Origin: Marinobacter confluentis
Lineage (GTDB): Bacteria; Pseudomonadota; Gammaproteobacteria; Pseudomonadales; Oleiphilaceae
Length of the DNA stretch: 64,000 nucleotides
NCBI RefSeq assembly: GCF_004785685.1
Contig: NZ_SRPF01000003.1
Span: forward strand, 1-64,000
Direction of reading: 5' to 3'
The notes beneath the pieces are model-generated. The model saw nothing but the letters and a program-made list of their open reading frames with translations, had not been told where the DNA came from and did no database searches. Below are positions 18,511 to 27,075 of the stretch, one piece after another; within the stretch, counting starts at the first letter, position 1; the number at the start of each line of letters is the position of its first letter. A program made the position numbers and the translations under genes.

Positions 18511-18957
18511 CTATGAGCGCACCAAGACCATAGACTGGAAACTGATTCCATCTTTGCTAGTAGCCTCTTCCGATTCTTTAAATCCGAACCGCCTGTACAC
18601 AGGCACAGCGAAAATGGATGAGCGAACCGTATAGATATCAATGCCTGAGTCAGAGGTGGCGTAATTCCATAGTTCTTTTGCTATTCCTTTGCCCTGGTAA
18701 TTCTCAGCGACAAACAAGTGATATAAATGACTACTTTCCTTGATCGAAATATATCCGACGATTACGTCGTTTATGGAATAGACAAAACTAGAAAAATCTT
18801 CACTCGACAACCGCAACTCAAATTCGGATAGCTCCAGTGTTTTTGAAAACCATTCCGGCAACAAAGAATTCTCATCTTTTAAATAAAAGTGAGAAAGAGA
18901 GGATACTAGCTCTTTAATTTCACTCGCATCCTCCACTGAAGCCTTCCGAATATTCAC
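18511..18957 (-). CDS. GNAT-family N-acetyltransferase
   Basis: A 148-residue GNAT enzyme. IRKASVEDASEIKELVSSL begins the fold, GYISIKESSHLYHLFVAENYQGKGIAKELW near residues 69-95 contains motif A with the acetyl-CoA loop (Q-x-x-G-x-G/A), and VPVYRRFGFKESEE near 122 is the usual Y-x-x-x-GF motif. It transfers an acetyl group to an amine; the acceptor is unknown. It is a single gene between ada and the CMD/AKR pair, with no obvious partner. Confidence 0.9.
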   Translation of the reverse strand: MNIRKASVEDASEIKELVSSLSHFYLKDENSLLPEWFSKTLELSEFELRLSSEDFSSFVYSINDVIVGYISIKESSHLYHLFVAENYQGKGIAKELWNYATSDSGIDIYTVRSSIFAVPVYRRFGFKESEEATSKDGISFQSMVLVRS

Positions 18958-19078
18958 AAAAGTCTCACTCCTCTGGTACCGACCGTTTTAAAACTGCGGA
19001 CAGCTTTCTCTGCTGATTTGCAGATCAACTCCGAAGAAAAAATGAGTTGGATACACGGAAATGCCGCCCAATCGAAGA

Positions 19079-19453
19079 TCAAACAATAGCAGCTTTTGCG
19101 GCTGTCATAGCATTCATCGAGGCCGGAATGCCTGCGTACACCGAGACCTGTAACACTATCTCAACCAGTTCCTCTGGAGAGACTCCTGTATTCAGAGCCG
19201 CTCGCATGTGAAATTCGAGCTGAGATTGGGCCGTTCCCATTGCGGCCAGCATGGCCACTGTAAGCATCTCGCGTGTTCGCAGGTCGATTCCATCTCTGGA
19301 TACCACATCGTGGAATGCAAAACCGAGCAGTATCTCCAACGCTTCAGGGTGGAACTCATCAATGTTCTGGGAAACACGGGCTGACGCGCCGGATTCCAAT
19401 GATTCCAAAAGCTGAAGAGCTTTCTTCCGACGATCCAGATTTTGGCTTTTCAT
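19079..19453 (-). CDS. Carboxymuconolactone-decarboxylase-family protein
   Basis: A 124-residue all-helical CMD/AhpD-like protein: [32 protein letters not shown], then [30 protein letters not shown]. The E-x-x-x-x-C redox motif of AhpD is absent, so it is closer to the gamma-carboxymuconolactone decarboxylase or unknown-function members. Its ATG overlaps the stop of the aldo/keto reductase gene (ATGA), so they form one operon. Their joint substrate is not evident. Confidence 0.88.
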   Translation of the reverse strand: MKSQNLDRRKKALQLLESLESGASARVSQNIDEFHPEALEILLGFAFHDVVSRDGIDLRTREMLTVAMLAAMGTAQSQLEFHMRAALNTGVSPEELVEIVLQVSVYAGIPASMNAMTAAKAAIV

Positions 19454-20433
19454 GCGTTGACCCCTTTCATTCCCTCAGCCGTGTATCTTTCACCAATGAC
19501 TGATAGCCGAGCAGTCGATGCTTCAAGCTCTTGCTGTTCTCCCGAAGTAAGTTTGATGGCTACAGCAGCCGCGTTCTCTTCAAGATATCGAAGTTGCTTT
19601 GTGCCAGGTATCGGTACGATGTCCGGCCCTTTTGACAAGAGCCACGCCAGGCAGAGCTGAGCAGAGGTACAGCCTTTTCTATCGGCCATTTCTGCAATGA
19701 CCTCCGCGATGCGACCATTCGTTCTAATGGCCTCTGACTCGAACCTGGGTAAGTTGCTTCTCATATCTTCAGCACCGAAGTCTTGCGCACTTTGGAAACG
19801 CCCCGTCAGGAATCCACGGCCAAGCGGTGCATACGGTACAAAACCAATACCCAGCTCGCGGCAGGTCGGAAGCACATCTCTCTCTACATCGCGGGTCCAA
19901 AGGGAGTACTCGGTCTGAACCGCTGTGATTGGGTGCACTGCATGAGCCCGTCGCAGTGTCTCGGCGCTGACTTCACACAATCCGATGCGGGCAACTTTTC
20001 CATCCTTAACAAGCCTGGACATGCCTTCGATGGTTTCCTCTATCGGCTGATCAGGATTGATCCGATGGGCGTAATATAGATCGATCTGTTCAACACCAAG
20101 CCGGCGCAAAGACGCCTCGCAAGCCTCTCGGGCATAAGCGGCGGAGTTGTTTAGGCTGCGAGAGTATTCGCCAGGGTTGCGAACAATGCCGAACTTTGTA
20201 GCTATCTTTAGGTCTGGCTTTTGGTCCGCGAGAAAACGGCCGATCAGCTCCTCATTATGATGCGGTCCATACATATCCGCAGTGTCGAGAAAGTTGATGC
20301 CAAGCTCGACAGCACGCGATAGAACCCGCAATGACTCAGAATCTTCTCTAGGGCCATAGAACTCGCTCATCCCCATGCACCCCAGTCCGATAGCTGAAGT
20401 AAGAAAGTCTGCGCCTAGTGTTCTCTGTTGCAT
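19450..20433 (-). CDS. Aldo/keto reductase
   Basis: A 327-residue NADP-dependent aldo/keto reductase. The catalytic tetrad region is visible: [19 protein letters not shown] (Asp and Tyr), KIATKFG (Lys) and YYAHRINP (His, with DLYYAHR). The NADP-binding end is [19 protein letters not shown] chose the ATG at 20433 (MQQRTLG), the standard start; the frame extends 15 codons upstream without homology. It starts 48 bp from a divergent LysR gene and is translationally coupled to the CMD gene. Confidence 0.93.
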   Translation of the reverse strand: MQQRTLGADFLTSAIGLGCMGMSEFYGPREDSESLRVLSRAVELGINFLDTADMYGPHHNEELIGRFLADQKPDLKIATKFGIVRNPGEYSRSLNNSAAYAREACEASLRRLGVEQIDLYYAHRINPDQPIEETIEGMSRLVKDGKVARIGLCEVSAETLRRAHAVHPITAVQTEYSLWTRDVERDVLPTCRELGIGFVPYAPLGRGFLTGRFQSAQDFGAEDMRSNLPRFESEAIRTNGRIAEVIAEMADRKGCTSAQLCLAWLLSKGPDIVPIPGTKQLRYLEENAAAVAIKLTSGEQQELEASTARLSVIGERYTAEGMKGVNA

Positions 20434-20480
20434 CCGATGTCTCCTTGCTTTCAAAGAAGACACAGTGTCACTATCCATTT

Positions 20481-21437
20481 ATGGAAAATAGAGCCGATAT
20501 TGATAACCGGGTTTCCGAAAACGGATATTCGGCCGAACACCAACAATGGGTTTGGGATGATACTCGCGCCTTTCTGGCCATTGCGCGTCGAGGAACGCTG
20601 AGCGGCGCTGCTTCAGACCTTAAAGTCGGCATTGCAACACTTTCACGCAGAATTGAGCGGCTTGAGAAAGCGCTGGGCTTACCTCTGTTTATCCGGCAGC
20701 AATCGGGCTATCTTTTGACCGAAGAAGGCTCTGCTATGGTGGATAGAGCCGAGGCGATGGAAGCAGCGGCAACTGCATTCTCATCCGGAATTTCAGGCCA
20801 GGCGCAACCCACTGGCAAAGTAAGACTAGCCACGGCGGAAAACCTGGCGAACGAACTTATTGTGCCAGCGCTGCCAGCTTTTCGTGAGCAATATCCCGGT
20901 ATCACGATTGAATTGATCACCGATATACATACCGTTAACTTGCACCGGCGTGATGCGGATCTTGCATTAAGGATGGTCAGGCCAGAACGCGGCAACGTAA
21001 CGCTTCGCCGTCTCGGAAATTTAGGATATGGCCTTTACCGCAGCTCAACCTACTCGCCCGAGACGAGCGCTAGTCCTGACTCCAGCCTCTTTGATTGGGC
21101 TGATTTCATCACCTGGAATGAAAGGCAGGCTGACCTTCCTGCGGCACAATGGATTGAAAGAGTTCTGAGAGGCCGCGAACCTGCACTAACTACGACCTCT
21201 CTTGCTTCACAGGTAGCAGCCACCAAAGCAGGTTTAGGATTAGCGGTTCTGCCCCATTTTGTGGCTGCCAATGCTGGCTTGATCTGCGAGCAAGCAGACC
21301 TTGGAATCGACCAGCCAATTTATCTCGTTATACAGTCAGATCTAGCCAAGTCGCGAAGAATACGGGCAGTCGCAGACTTTCTTGTCGAGTTGGTAGAACA
21401 GAGTGCCCAGCCTTTGAGCCATGGTCAGATCTCATAG
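20481..21437 (+). CDS. LysR-family transcriptional regulator
   Basis: A 318-residue LysR protein starting at the ATG at 20481; an upstream start at 20418 would overlap the divergent AKR gene. The HTH is DTRAFLAIARRGTLSGAASDL and GIATLSRRIERLEKALG (residues 28-75), and the effector domain covers about 110-310. The 47-bp divergent spacing to the AKR-CMD operon makes it the likely regulator of that operon. Confidence 0.92.
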   Translation: MENRADIDNRVSENGYSAEHQQWVWDDTRAFLAIARRGTLSGAASDLKVGIATLSRRIERLEKALGLPLFIRQQSGYLLTEEGSAMVDRAEAMEAAATAFSSGISGQAQPTGKVRLATAENLANELIVPALPAFREQYPGITIELITDIHTVNLHRRDADLALRMVRPERGNVTLRRLGNLGYGLYRSSTYSPETSASPDSSLFDWADFITWNERQADLPAAQWIERVLRGREPALTTTSLASQVAATKAGLGLAVLPHFVAANAGLICEQADLGIDQPIYLVIQSDLAKSRRIRAVADFLVELVEQSAQPLSHGQIS

Positions 21438-21535
21438 CCGGCAACAGGCAACTCCCTATGACACGCGTTAAGCGCCTTGAGATAAACAGCAAACATTTTC
21501 AACCCGCCCGACTTGCTTGGTTAGACGGATGACAA

Positions 21536-21850
21536 ACAATGACCAGCGATTCCGCCATCAGGAACCGAGTTTCGGGACCCGAATACTCGCTTCTGCCGTA
21601 CCTGATGGCCAAATCCACTCCGCCCCCCCCCTTGGAAATCGACCAGATGAAATCCCGGCATCACTTATCTTCAGATTCGGATACTGGCTCTGAAACTGGC
21701 CGATTTTTGGGCATCACCCAGCGGTTCGCAAAGCACGGCAAGGCTGCCACTTTCAGGTTTGTCGGATCTGAATTCGATGCAAACACCGCCATACCGCGGT
21801 AAAGCTCCTGAAAAGCCTGCAGACCTCTGAGCGGCCGTAGTGCTTGCATC
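21536..21850 (-). pseudogene. Fragment of a GcvA-like LysR gene
   Basis: On the minus strand, one frame (21849-21661) reads LKVAALPCFANRWVMP, the start of the effector domain of GcvA-type LysR proteins. After a stop near 21661 another frame reads GVDLAIRYGRSEYSGPETR, the hallmark of the same domain. The HTH part and the C-terminal half are absent, and the two pieces are out of frame across a run of nine C (21623-21631). It is therefore a decayed gene. Confidence 0.72.
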
Positions 21851-21961
21851 CTGACTATCCATGGTTAAGTTTTACTAAATTATTGCACGCTTTAACCCGT
21901 TTGTTGATAGAGCTACCAGACAAGAGAATTAGCTTGAACTTAACAGAAACGGAGAAAAGCG

Positions 21962-22174
21962 ATGTCGGCACTATCGATCTTCAGGACCCGGGCTAATGTT
22001 TCAGCCCTGGCAAACACTCCAAAGGAAAGTTGGATTCAGCGACTCAACCGTTGGTACGCCAACTATCGGACAAGACAGCAACTTGCCCGTTTGCCGGATT
22101 TCATGCTGAAAGATATCGGTGTGTCGCGCATTGACGCGGAACACGAAGCGAGCAAAGCCTTTTGGAAGGACTAG
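21962..22174 (+). CDS. Small DUF1127-domain protein
   Basis: A 70-residue basic protein. The C-terminal half is the DUF1127 (YjiS-like) domain: RLNRWYANYRTRQQLARLP then MLKDIGVSRIDAEHEA. Such small proteins in other proteobacteria act in RNA turnover or phosphate/carbon responses, but nothing specific can be said here. GGAGAAAAGCG precedes the ATG. It is single and surrounded by gene remnants. Confidence 0.88.
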   Translation: MSALSIFRTRANVSALANTPKESWIQRLNRWYANYRTRQQLARLPDFMLKDIGVSRIDAEHEASKAFWKD

Positions 22175-22260
22175 CGCTTAAGAGAGCGTTTGCGGATGAA
22201 ATCGACCGGAAGCGGGCTTAGCGGATGCATCATTTACGAGGTCAAAGGCCCACGGCCCTC

Positions 22261-22542
22261 TTAAGACGGCCTCAGAATCATACAAGTGCAAGTCGCATGT
22301 GCGTATAACTTCCCAGAATCATCCACGATACGTCCTTGTGAAATTGCGACCGACCTCGATAAGTTCATCAGTTTGCCCTCTCCCCTTAATCTCACGCCGG
22401 TGGGTATTGGTCGAACCAACTTAACTGACAGATCGACCGTTCCATAGCTCTCCCCGGGCATGAGCGCGATGGAAGGTGGCGGAACCTTCCCTGCAGCAAG
22501 AAGTGACATCTGTTCAAGGCCGCTCATTGAGGATCTCTTCAT
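22261..22542 (-). pseudogene. PaaI-type hotdog thioesterase gene lacking its active-site segment
   Basis: Started at 22542, the frame has 93 codons. The N-terminal part (MSGLEQMSLLAAGKVPPPSIALM) and the C-terminal part (VDLSVKLVRPIPTGVRLRGEG, then GKLYAHATCTCMIL) both match PaaI-family thioesterases, which have about 140-150 residues. The central 55-60 residues, with the catalytic HGG...ATLLD helix, are missing between IALMPGE and SYGTVDL, yet the frame is kept. The product cannot bind substrate in the usual way. It is divergent from an HxlR regulator with two operator-like palindromes between them. Confidence 0.72.
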
Positions 22543-22585
22543 GTGACTCGCTCCATTTAAACCTGCTGTGCGATAACGCAATTGG

Positions 22586-22628
22586 TTCCATAATAGAACC
22601 AAAAGTGGTAAGGTTCCACAATGGAACT
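22586..22628. promoter_or_regulatory. Tandem palindromic operators between thioesterase remnant and HxlR gene
   Basis: Two copies of the dyad GTTCCAYAATRGAAC lie at 22586-22600 (GTTCCATAATAGAAC, within a longer perfect arm pair TTGGTTC/GAACCAA at 22583-22603) and 22614-22628 (GTTCCACAATGGAAC). Their centres are 28 bp apart, nearly three helical turns. They fill the divergent promoter region of the HxlR gene, so they are likely its binding sites (inference). Confidence 0.7.
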
Positions 22629-22676
22629 CATTAATTTACGGGCGAACCCTTCTTTGCACAGCGGAGCTCACGCGAT

Positions 22677-23204
22677 ATGAAGTGGGAAGAGATCAATACA
22701 CAGATTTGCTCGATTGCTCGAACTCTATCCATCGTTGGCGATCGTTGGACCTTACTGATCATTCGGGACATTTTTATGGGCTTACGGCGATTTTCAGAGA
22801 TCCAATCTTCTCTGGAAATTACCAAACACCGACTCTCTGACCGTCTGCACAAATTGCAGCAGGGCGGGATTATTGAAAAACGAACCGTTGACCCATCAGG
22901 TAAACGATTTGAGTATTTTTTGACTGAGAAAGGTCTGGATCTCTACCCCGTGCTGATTGGCCTTGTCCAATGGGGCGATCGCTGGGAAAGCGGCCAATAT
23001 GGAGAGCCCGTGCGCTACCGACACAAAGTTTGCGGTGAGCTGATGCGCCCGCATTACTGTTGTGACCAGTGTGGAGTTCCGTTGCATCCGTCGGAAATTG
23101 AGAACTGCCCAGGACCCGCAGTTAAAAAACTGGCTGATGAAACCCAGTTCGCGAATCTGCCCCTGAGGGTGAAGAAGTTGCTTGGATCCACAGATTCGCG
23201 CTGA
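22677..23204 (+). CDS. HxlR-family winged-helix regulator
   Basis: A 175-residue HxlR-type regulator: CSIARTLSIVGDRWTLLIIRDIF near residues 11-33, GLRRFSEIQSSLEITKHRLSDRL near 35-57, then the wing RTVDPSGKRFEYFLTEKG. A C-terminal extension with two cysteine pairs (CCDQCG near 125, and nearby C/H residues) resembles a small zinc ribbon, seen in a subset of HxlR proteins. The twin palindromes upstream suggest autoregulation and control of the divergent, now broken thioesterase gene. Confidence 0.93.
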   Translation: MKWEEINTQICSIARTLSIVGDRWTLLIIRDIFMGLRRFSEIQSSLEITKHRLSDRLHKLQQGGIIEKRTVDPSGKRFEYFLTEKGLDLYPVLIGLVQWGDRWESGQYGEPVRYRHKVCGELMRPHYCCDQCGVPLHPSEIENCPGPAVKKLADETQFANLPLRVKKLLGSTDSR

Positions 23205-23327
23205 TTTGCCCCCCCCCAAAGCTTTAATCCGCGATAAAACTGAAACAGGGAAGCTTCCAAAACATTAAGCCATAGCATGCGAAATCGTTGCTTACTGAAT
23301 TTTATTTCGCCCTATCAGGAGAACCAA

Positions 23328-24128
23328 ATGGAACTGAAAATCGTTTTTGTGGACGCTTTTACGGACACTATTTTCGGCGGAAACCCTGCAGCCGTGGTCA
23401 TCACCGACGAATGGCTTTCCGAAGATTTAATGCAATCAATAGCGACAGAAAACAACCTGTCGGAAACGGCATTTTTAGTGAAAGTTGATGCGGCAACTTA
23501 CCATATTCGTTGGTTCTCGCCGCTAACAGAGATTGCATTTTGTGGGCACGCAACGCTGGCGTCCGCTTTCGTCTTGTTTGATAGAGATCCGGGCGAGACC
23601 ACCATTAAGTTCTGGGCAAAAGCAGTTGGTCTACTATCAGTGGAAAAGACCGAATCCGGTAGGATCCAAATGGATTTCCCGAATACCAAGCCAGATAAAG
23701 TCGAAAAAATACCGGACGAGTTGGTATCGGGCCTGTCGATACCGCCAGTAGACGTTTATCGCAATTCTCAGGCCTATTTCGTGATTTACCAATCCGAATC
23801 TGAGGTGTTAAGCGTGCAGCGTAACAACGAACTTTTGAAACAGCTCAAACCCCTTGACGTTGTTGTTACATGCCGATCAGAAACTGAGAAATACGACTTC
23901 ATCTCAAGGTATTTTTGGCCTGCGAACGGCGGCGATGAGGACCCCGTGACTGGCTCCATTCACACCGGTCTCGCTCCTCTTTGGGCCGAGTGGCTTGGCA
24001 AAACGAGCCTTGTTGCTCATCAAGCGTCAAAGCGAGGCGGTGTGCTTTATTGCTCAGTATCGGATACCAGGGTAACGATTTCTGGTGATGCGGTTAGATA
24101 TTTAAGCGGAACGATCAGAGTGCAGTAG
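23328..24128 (+). CDS. PhzF-family isomerase
   Basis: A 266-residue protein of the PhzF/diaminopimelate-epimerase fold. The family start FVDAFTDTIFGGNPAAVV is at residues 7-24, the catalytic glutamate lies in NNLSETAFL near 44, and the second half has RYFWPANGGDEDPVTGSIHTGLAPLW near 195-220. PhzF-like proteins isomerise small metabolites; the substrate is unknown here. I chose the ATG at 23328 because AGGAGA lies 7 bases upstream; a frame from 23277 lacks homology. Nine C residues (23209-23217) lie just upstream. Confidence 0.93.
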   Translation: MELKIVFVDAFTDTIFGGNPAAVVITDEWLSEDLMQSIATENNLSETAFLVKVDAATYHIRWFSPLTEIAFCGHATLASAFVLFDRDPGETTIKFWAKAVGLLSVEKTESGRIQMDFPNTKPDKVEKIPDELVSGLSIPPVDVYRNSQAYFVIYQSESEVLSVQRNNELLKQLKPLDVVVTCRSETEKYDFISRYFWPANGGDEDPVTGSIHTGLAPLWAEWLGKTSLVAHQASKRGGVLYCSVSDTRVTISGDAVRYLSGTIRVQ

Positions 24129-24366
24129 AACTGCCTGGATGGTGTGACTTTCCTCCCAGGCTATCCCAAAGCCTTGAGCAGCGGCGTGACGGGGAAATGA
24201 AACAGCAAGCTCTCGATGCGATACGCGACGTGCGGTTCTGAGTCTTTGATATGCCCCCTCGTCTTCACCAAGCGTCAGAATAACGGAGAAACGTTCAGTA
24301 CCTTCGAGCCACGGGTAGCTGATTCCGCATGGGTTGTTGCTCCACTTTTGGGCCCGCTTTGCGGGC
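24102..24366 (-). other. Long open frame without a start codon
   Basis: Between phzF and codA one minus-strand frame stays open for about 85 codons, reading NPCGISYPWLEGTERFSVIL and on to GFGIAWEESHTIQAVLL, and ends at 24102 inside the phzF 3' end. It has no suitable start and begins in the terminator at 24350. I do not recognise the product. It may be a gene remnant or a chance open frame. Confidence 0.25.
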
Positions 24367-24373
24367 CCCTTTT
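24350..24373 (+). terminator. Rho-independent terminator after phzF
   Basis: GGGCCCGC-TTT-GCGGGCCC is a perfect 8-bp stem followed by CTTTTTA. The orientation of the T run fits termination of plus-strand transcription coming from phzF, ahead of the convergent codA remnant. Confidence 0.75.
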
Positions 24374-24388
24374 TATGTCAGACAGTCG

Positions 24389-25541
24389 TTAACCCTGCCG
24401 GTTGATCAACACCCGGCCATCACGAACCGAGGCCATGACCGGCAACTGCCCCAATAACACTTCGTAGGGGGACTGGCCCTGAAGAACCACACAGCGGGCC
24501 GGCAACCCTTCCTCAATGCCATACGCTTTCAGATCAAGTGCCGCAGCGCCGTTATCGGTAATCAATTCCAGTGACCGTTCTATCCAGCCCATGCCCAGCA
24601 TATGGCAGGCATGCAAGCCCACGTCCAGGGTGCGTAGCAGGTTGCCATTACCCAGGGGATACCAGGGATCACGAATGGAGTCCTGGCCAAACGCCACCTT
24701 CAAACCAGCGTCGAGAAGTTCAGGCACCCGGGTCAGGCCACGGCGTTTAGGAAAACCGTCGAACCGGCCCTGTAAATGAAGGCTCTCCGTAGGCATGGAG
24801 AGAAACCGCAGACCTGATTTCTTCAACAGCCGGAATAGCCGGCTGCAATAATGGTCGTTGTATGACCCCATGGCGCAGGTATGACTGGCGGTTACCCGCG
24901 AACCATAATCGAGCTTCAGTGCTTCGGCGGCCAGAACTTCCAGAAAGCGGGACTCGGGATCATCAATCTCGTCACAATGCACATCAACCAGAAGGTCGTG
25001 CTTGTGGGCCAGAGCCAAGGCGCACGGACTCCTCCATCAGTTCCTTGCCCTGCGGGAATGACCATAAACCCTCCTGCGGGAAGGCCACAATCTGCAGGTC
25101 CACGGTGGCCGCAACGCGCTCACGTACTTCCAGCATGGCTTTAAGCCCGGTCAGTGTCGGGTCGGTCACGTCGACATGGGTCCTTACGTGCTGGATGCCG
25201 TTGTCTGCAAAGAGACTCAGTGTCTGCTCGGCCCTCTTGATCACGTCGTCCCGGGTAAGGCTCGCTTTGCGCTCAGACCAACACTCAATCCCCTCAAACA
25301 GCGTTCCGCTCTGGTTCCAGCGCGGTTCACCCGCGGTCATGGCGGCGTCCAGGTGAATGTGTGGCTCCACAAAAGGCGGCACAACAAGGTTGCCCGCTGC
25401 ATCGAGATCACCGGCGCCAGATTCTACTTGACCATGCTGGAGCGAAATCCTGTTGAACCGTCCATCCACAATGGCGATGCTCTGGAGCCCCTCGACTCCG
25501 TGGAGCCTGGCGTTAACAATGGTATTGATCGTTTGAGTCAT
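24389..25541 (-). pseudogene. codA: Cytosine deaminase gene with internal deletion and frameshift
   Basis: Two frames together make most of a CodA protein (427 residues in E. coli). The 5' part (25541 to about 25000) has [21 protein letters not shown] with the metal HxH, and [13 protein letters not shown]. The 3' part (about 25018-24389) has DVHCDEIDDPESRF, SHTCAMGSYNDHYCSRLFR and DPWYPLGNGN. At the junction, EESVR is joined to ALAHKHD, so about 30-35 residues of the family are missing and the frame changes. The first frame ends in the unrelated tail SGPQARPSG. It is a pseudogene. Its ATG overlaps the dioxygenase stop (ATGA). Confidence 0.85.
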
Positions 25542-26365
25542 ACACACTCCGCTGTTCGATTTGATGGCCAGTAGAAAAGGCCGGAAGCCTTTCCAAGTAT
25601 GCGCGCAGACAGGTAAGTTTCACTCGGCTTTTCAGCCAGCCCATAACACACGTGCAACGGCAACAGGTGCTCTTCCCGCGGGTGACAGAACCTCGCGTGC
25701 GGAGCCTGCGCCCAATGGACCAGGCGATCAGCGCGCTGAGGTTCCGATAGCTGCGGGTCGGTGCAGGTCTGGAAAAGCCATTCTTGAAAAGCCTGATTAC
25801 GGGCGTCCGCCGCCTGCGGCGAACCTGCTCTGAAAAATTCCGGCATGTTATGAAAGGAAAATCCGGAGCCAATCACCAGCAAGCCGTCATAATCCAACGC
25901 TTGTAACGCCCGGCCTATCGCTATGTGCTCATGGGCATCCAGACTCCTTTTCAGTGATAACTGCACGCAGGGAATACCGGCATCCGGATACATCAGTTTC
26001 AATGGGACGAACAGGCCGTGATCAAATCCACGTTGATCGTCAAGTTGTGCCGGGATCCCGGCCTGCTCCAGAGCCCGAACCATCTGGCCGGCGAGCACTG
26101 GTTCCCCGGGACAGGAATAGTCGATCCGGTACGCCTCTGCCGGAAATCCCGAATAGTCGTAGATCAGCGATGGGGTGGGATGGGCCGTCACCATCGGAAC
26201 CGATGTTTCCCAGTGCGCGCTGATCACCAGAATCGCAGACGGTCTGCTGATTCTGGCCGCTATTGCGGTGAGTTGGTCAACCATGTCGCGGTGACCCGGA
26301 TCGCCAAGTAGAGGTAAAGGTCCACCACCGTGGGACAGAAACAGAGCATCAATATCCTTATTCAT
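25538..26365 (-). CDS. Class III extradiol (LigB/DODA-type) dioxygenase
   Basis: A 275-residue protein of the 4,5-DOPA-dioxygenase-extradiol family. The metal ligands are in [11 protein letters not shown] (residues 7-17) and ISAHWET near 48; [14 protein letters not shown] near 110 and [12 protein letters not shown] near 165 supply the remaining catalytic histidines. It likely opens a catechol-type ring, substrate unknown. The start at 26365 (MNKDIDALF) follows GAGGCG; a longer frame to 26518 crosses the neighbouring gene. It is followed, with a 4-bp overlap, by the broken codA and preceded by doxX on the same strand. Confidence 0.92.
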   Translation of the reverse strand: MNKDIDALFLSHGGGPLPLLGDPGHRDMVDQLTAIAARISRPSAILVISAHWETSVPMVTAHPTPSLIYDYSGFPAEAYRIDYSCPGEPVLAGQMVRALEQAGIPAQLDDQRGFDHGLFVPLKLMYPDAGIPCVQLSLKRSLDAHEHIAIGRALQALDYDGLLVIGSGFSFHNMPEFFRAGSPQAADARNQAFQEWLFQTCTDPQLSEPQRADRLVHWAQAPHARFCHPREEHLLPLHVCYGLAEKPSETYLSARILGKASGLFYWPSNRTAECV

Positions 26366-26438
26366 AATCGCGCCTCGTTTCATGCCTTCTCCGATGGAGA
26401 AGGCATGTTTCCGTTTCACGTTGGAACAAATGTGAAGT

Positions 26439-26915
26439 TCAGGCAACCACCCGCTGGCCAGCAGCACCGCCGCTGAGGTAACGGAGCAGCGCATTATCCA
26501 GGGCAAAACGCCCGCCACCCTGAATCACAAACGCCACGTTGATGACAAACAGAGTCAGTGCGTATTCGTAGCCGTTGTTGGCCATAAAAAGACCGTTCCC
26601 GATATGAACTGCGAAAATGGCCACCAGCATGGCAATGGCGTTGACGAAGGCTGCCGGTCGGGTCATGAGACCCAGTGCCAGCGCCAGCCCGCCAAAAAAC
26701 TCGGCGCCGCCAGCAAGCAATGCCATCAGATAACCCGGCTCAAGCCCGATACTGGCCATCCACTGGCCGGTGCCGTCCAACCCATAACCGCCAAACCAGC
26801 CAAACAGTTTCTGGGCGCCGTGCGCTGCCAGGATCAGGCCGACCGGAACCCGAAGGATCAGGGCAGCAACCCCAGCGCTTGAAGAAAGCAGTGTGTTCGC
26901 AATGTTCGTGTTCAT
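26439..26915 (-). CDS. DoxX-family membrane protein
   Basis: A 158-residue protein with four membrane segments and the DoxX signature: LRVPVGLILAAHGAQKLFGW near residues 22-41 and LAGGAEFFGGLALALGL near 68-84. DoxX-like proteins are small inner-membrane subunits linked to quinone or thiol redox; a specific role is not known here. The start at 26915 follows AAGGTGA. It is divergent from a LysR gene 160 bp away and is likely the first gene of a doxX-dioxygenase-codA unit. Confidence 0.92.
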   Translation of the reverse strand: MNTNIANTLLSSSAGVAALILRVPVGLILAAHGAQKLFGWFGGYGLDGTGQWMASIGLEPGYLMALLAGGAEFFGGLALALGLMTRPAAFVNAIAMLVAIFAVHIGNGLFMANNGYEYALTLFVINVAFVIQGGGRFALDNALLRYLSGGAAGQRVVA

Positions 26916-27075
26916 GATAGTCACCTTAAATGATTGGTCTGTGGATGACCGAGGCGGGTGCCCGGCGTATGAACCCACTGTACTATCACCAAATCGTTGG
27001 ATTAAGATGGAAATTATTGTTTTACTATCAACATATTTTTGATAATTGCCAGGAACGAAAAGAGGTCAACAAACC

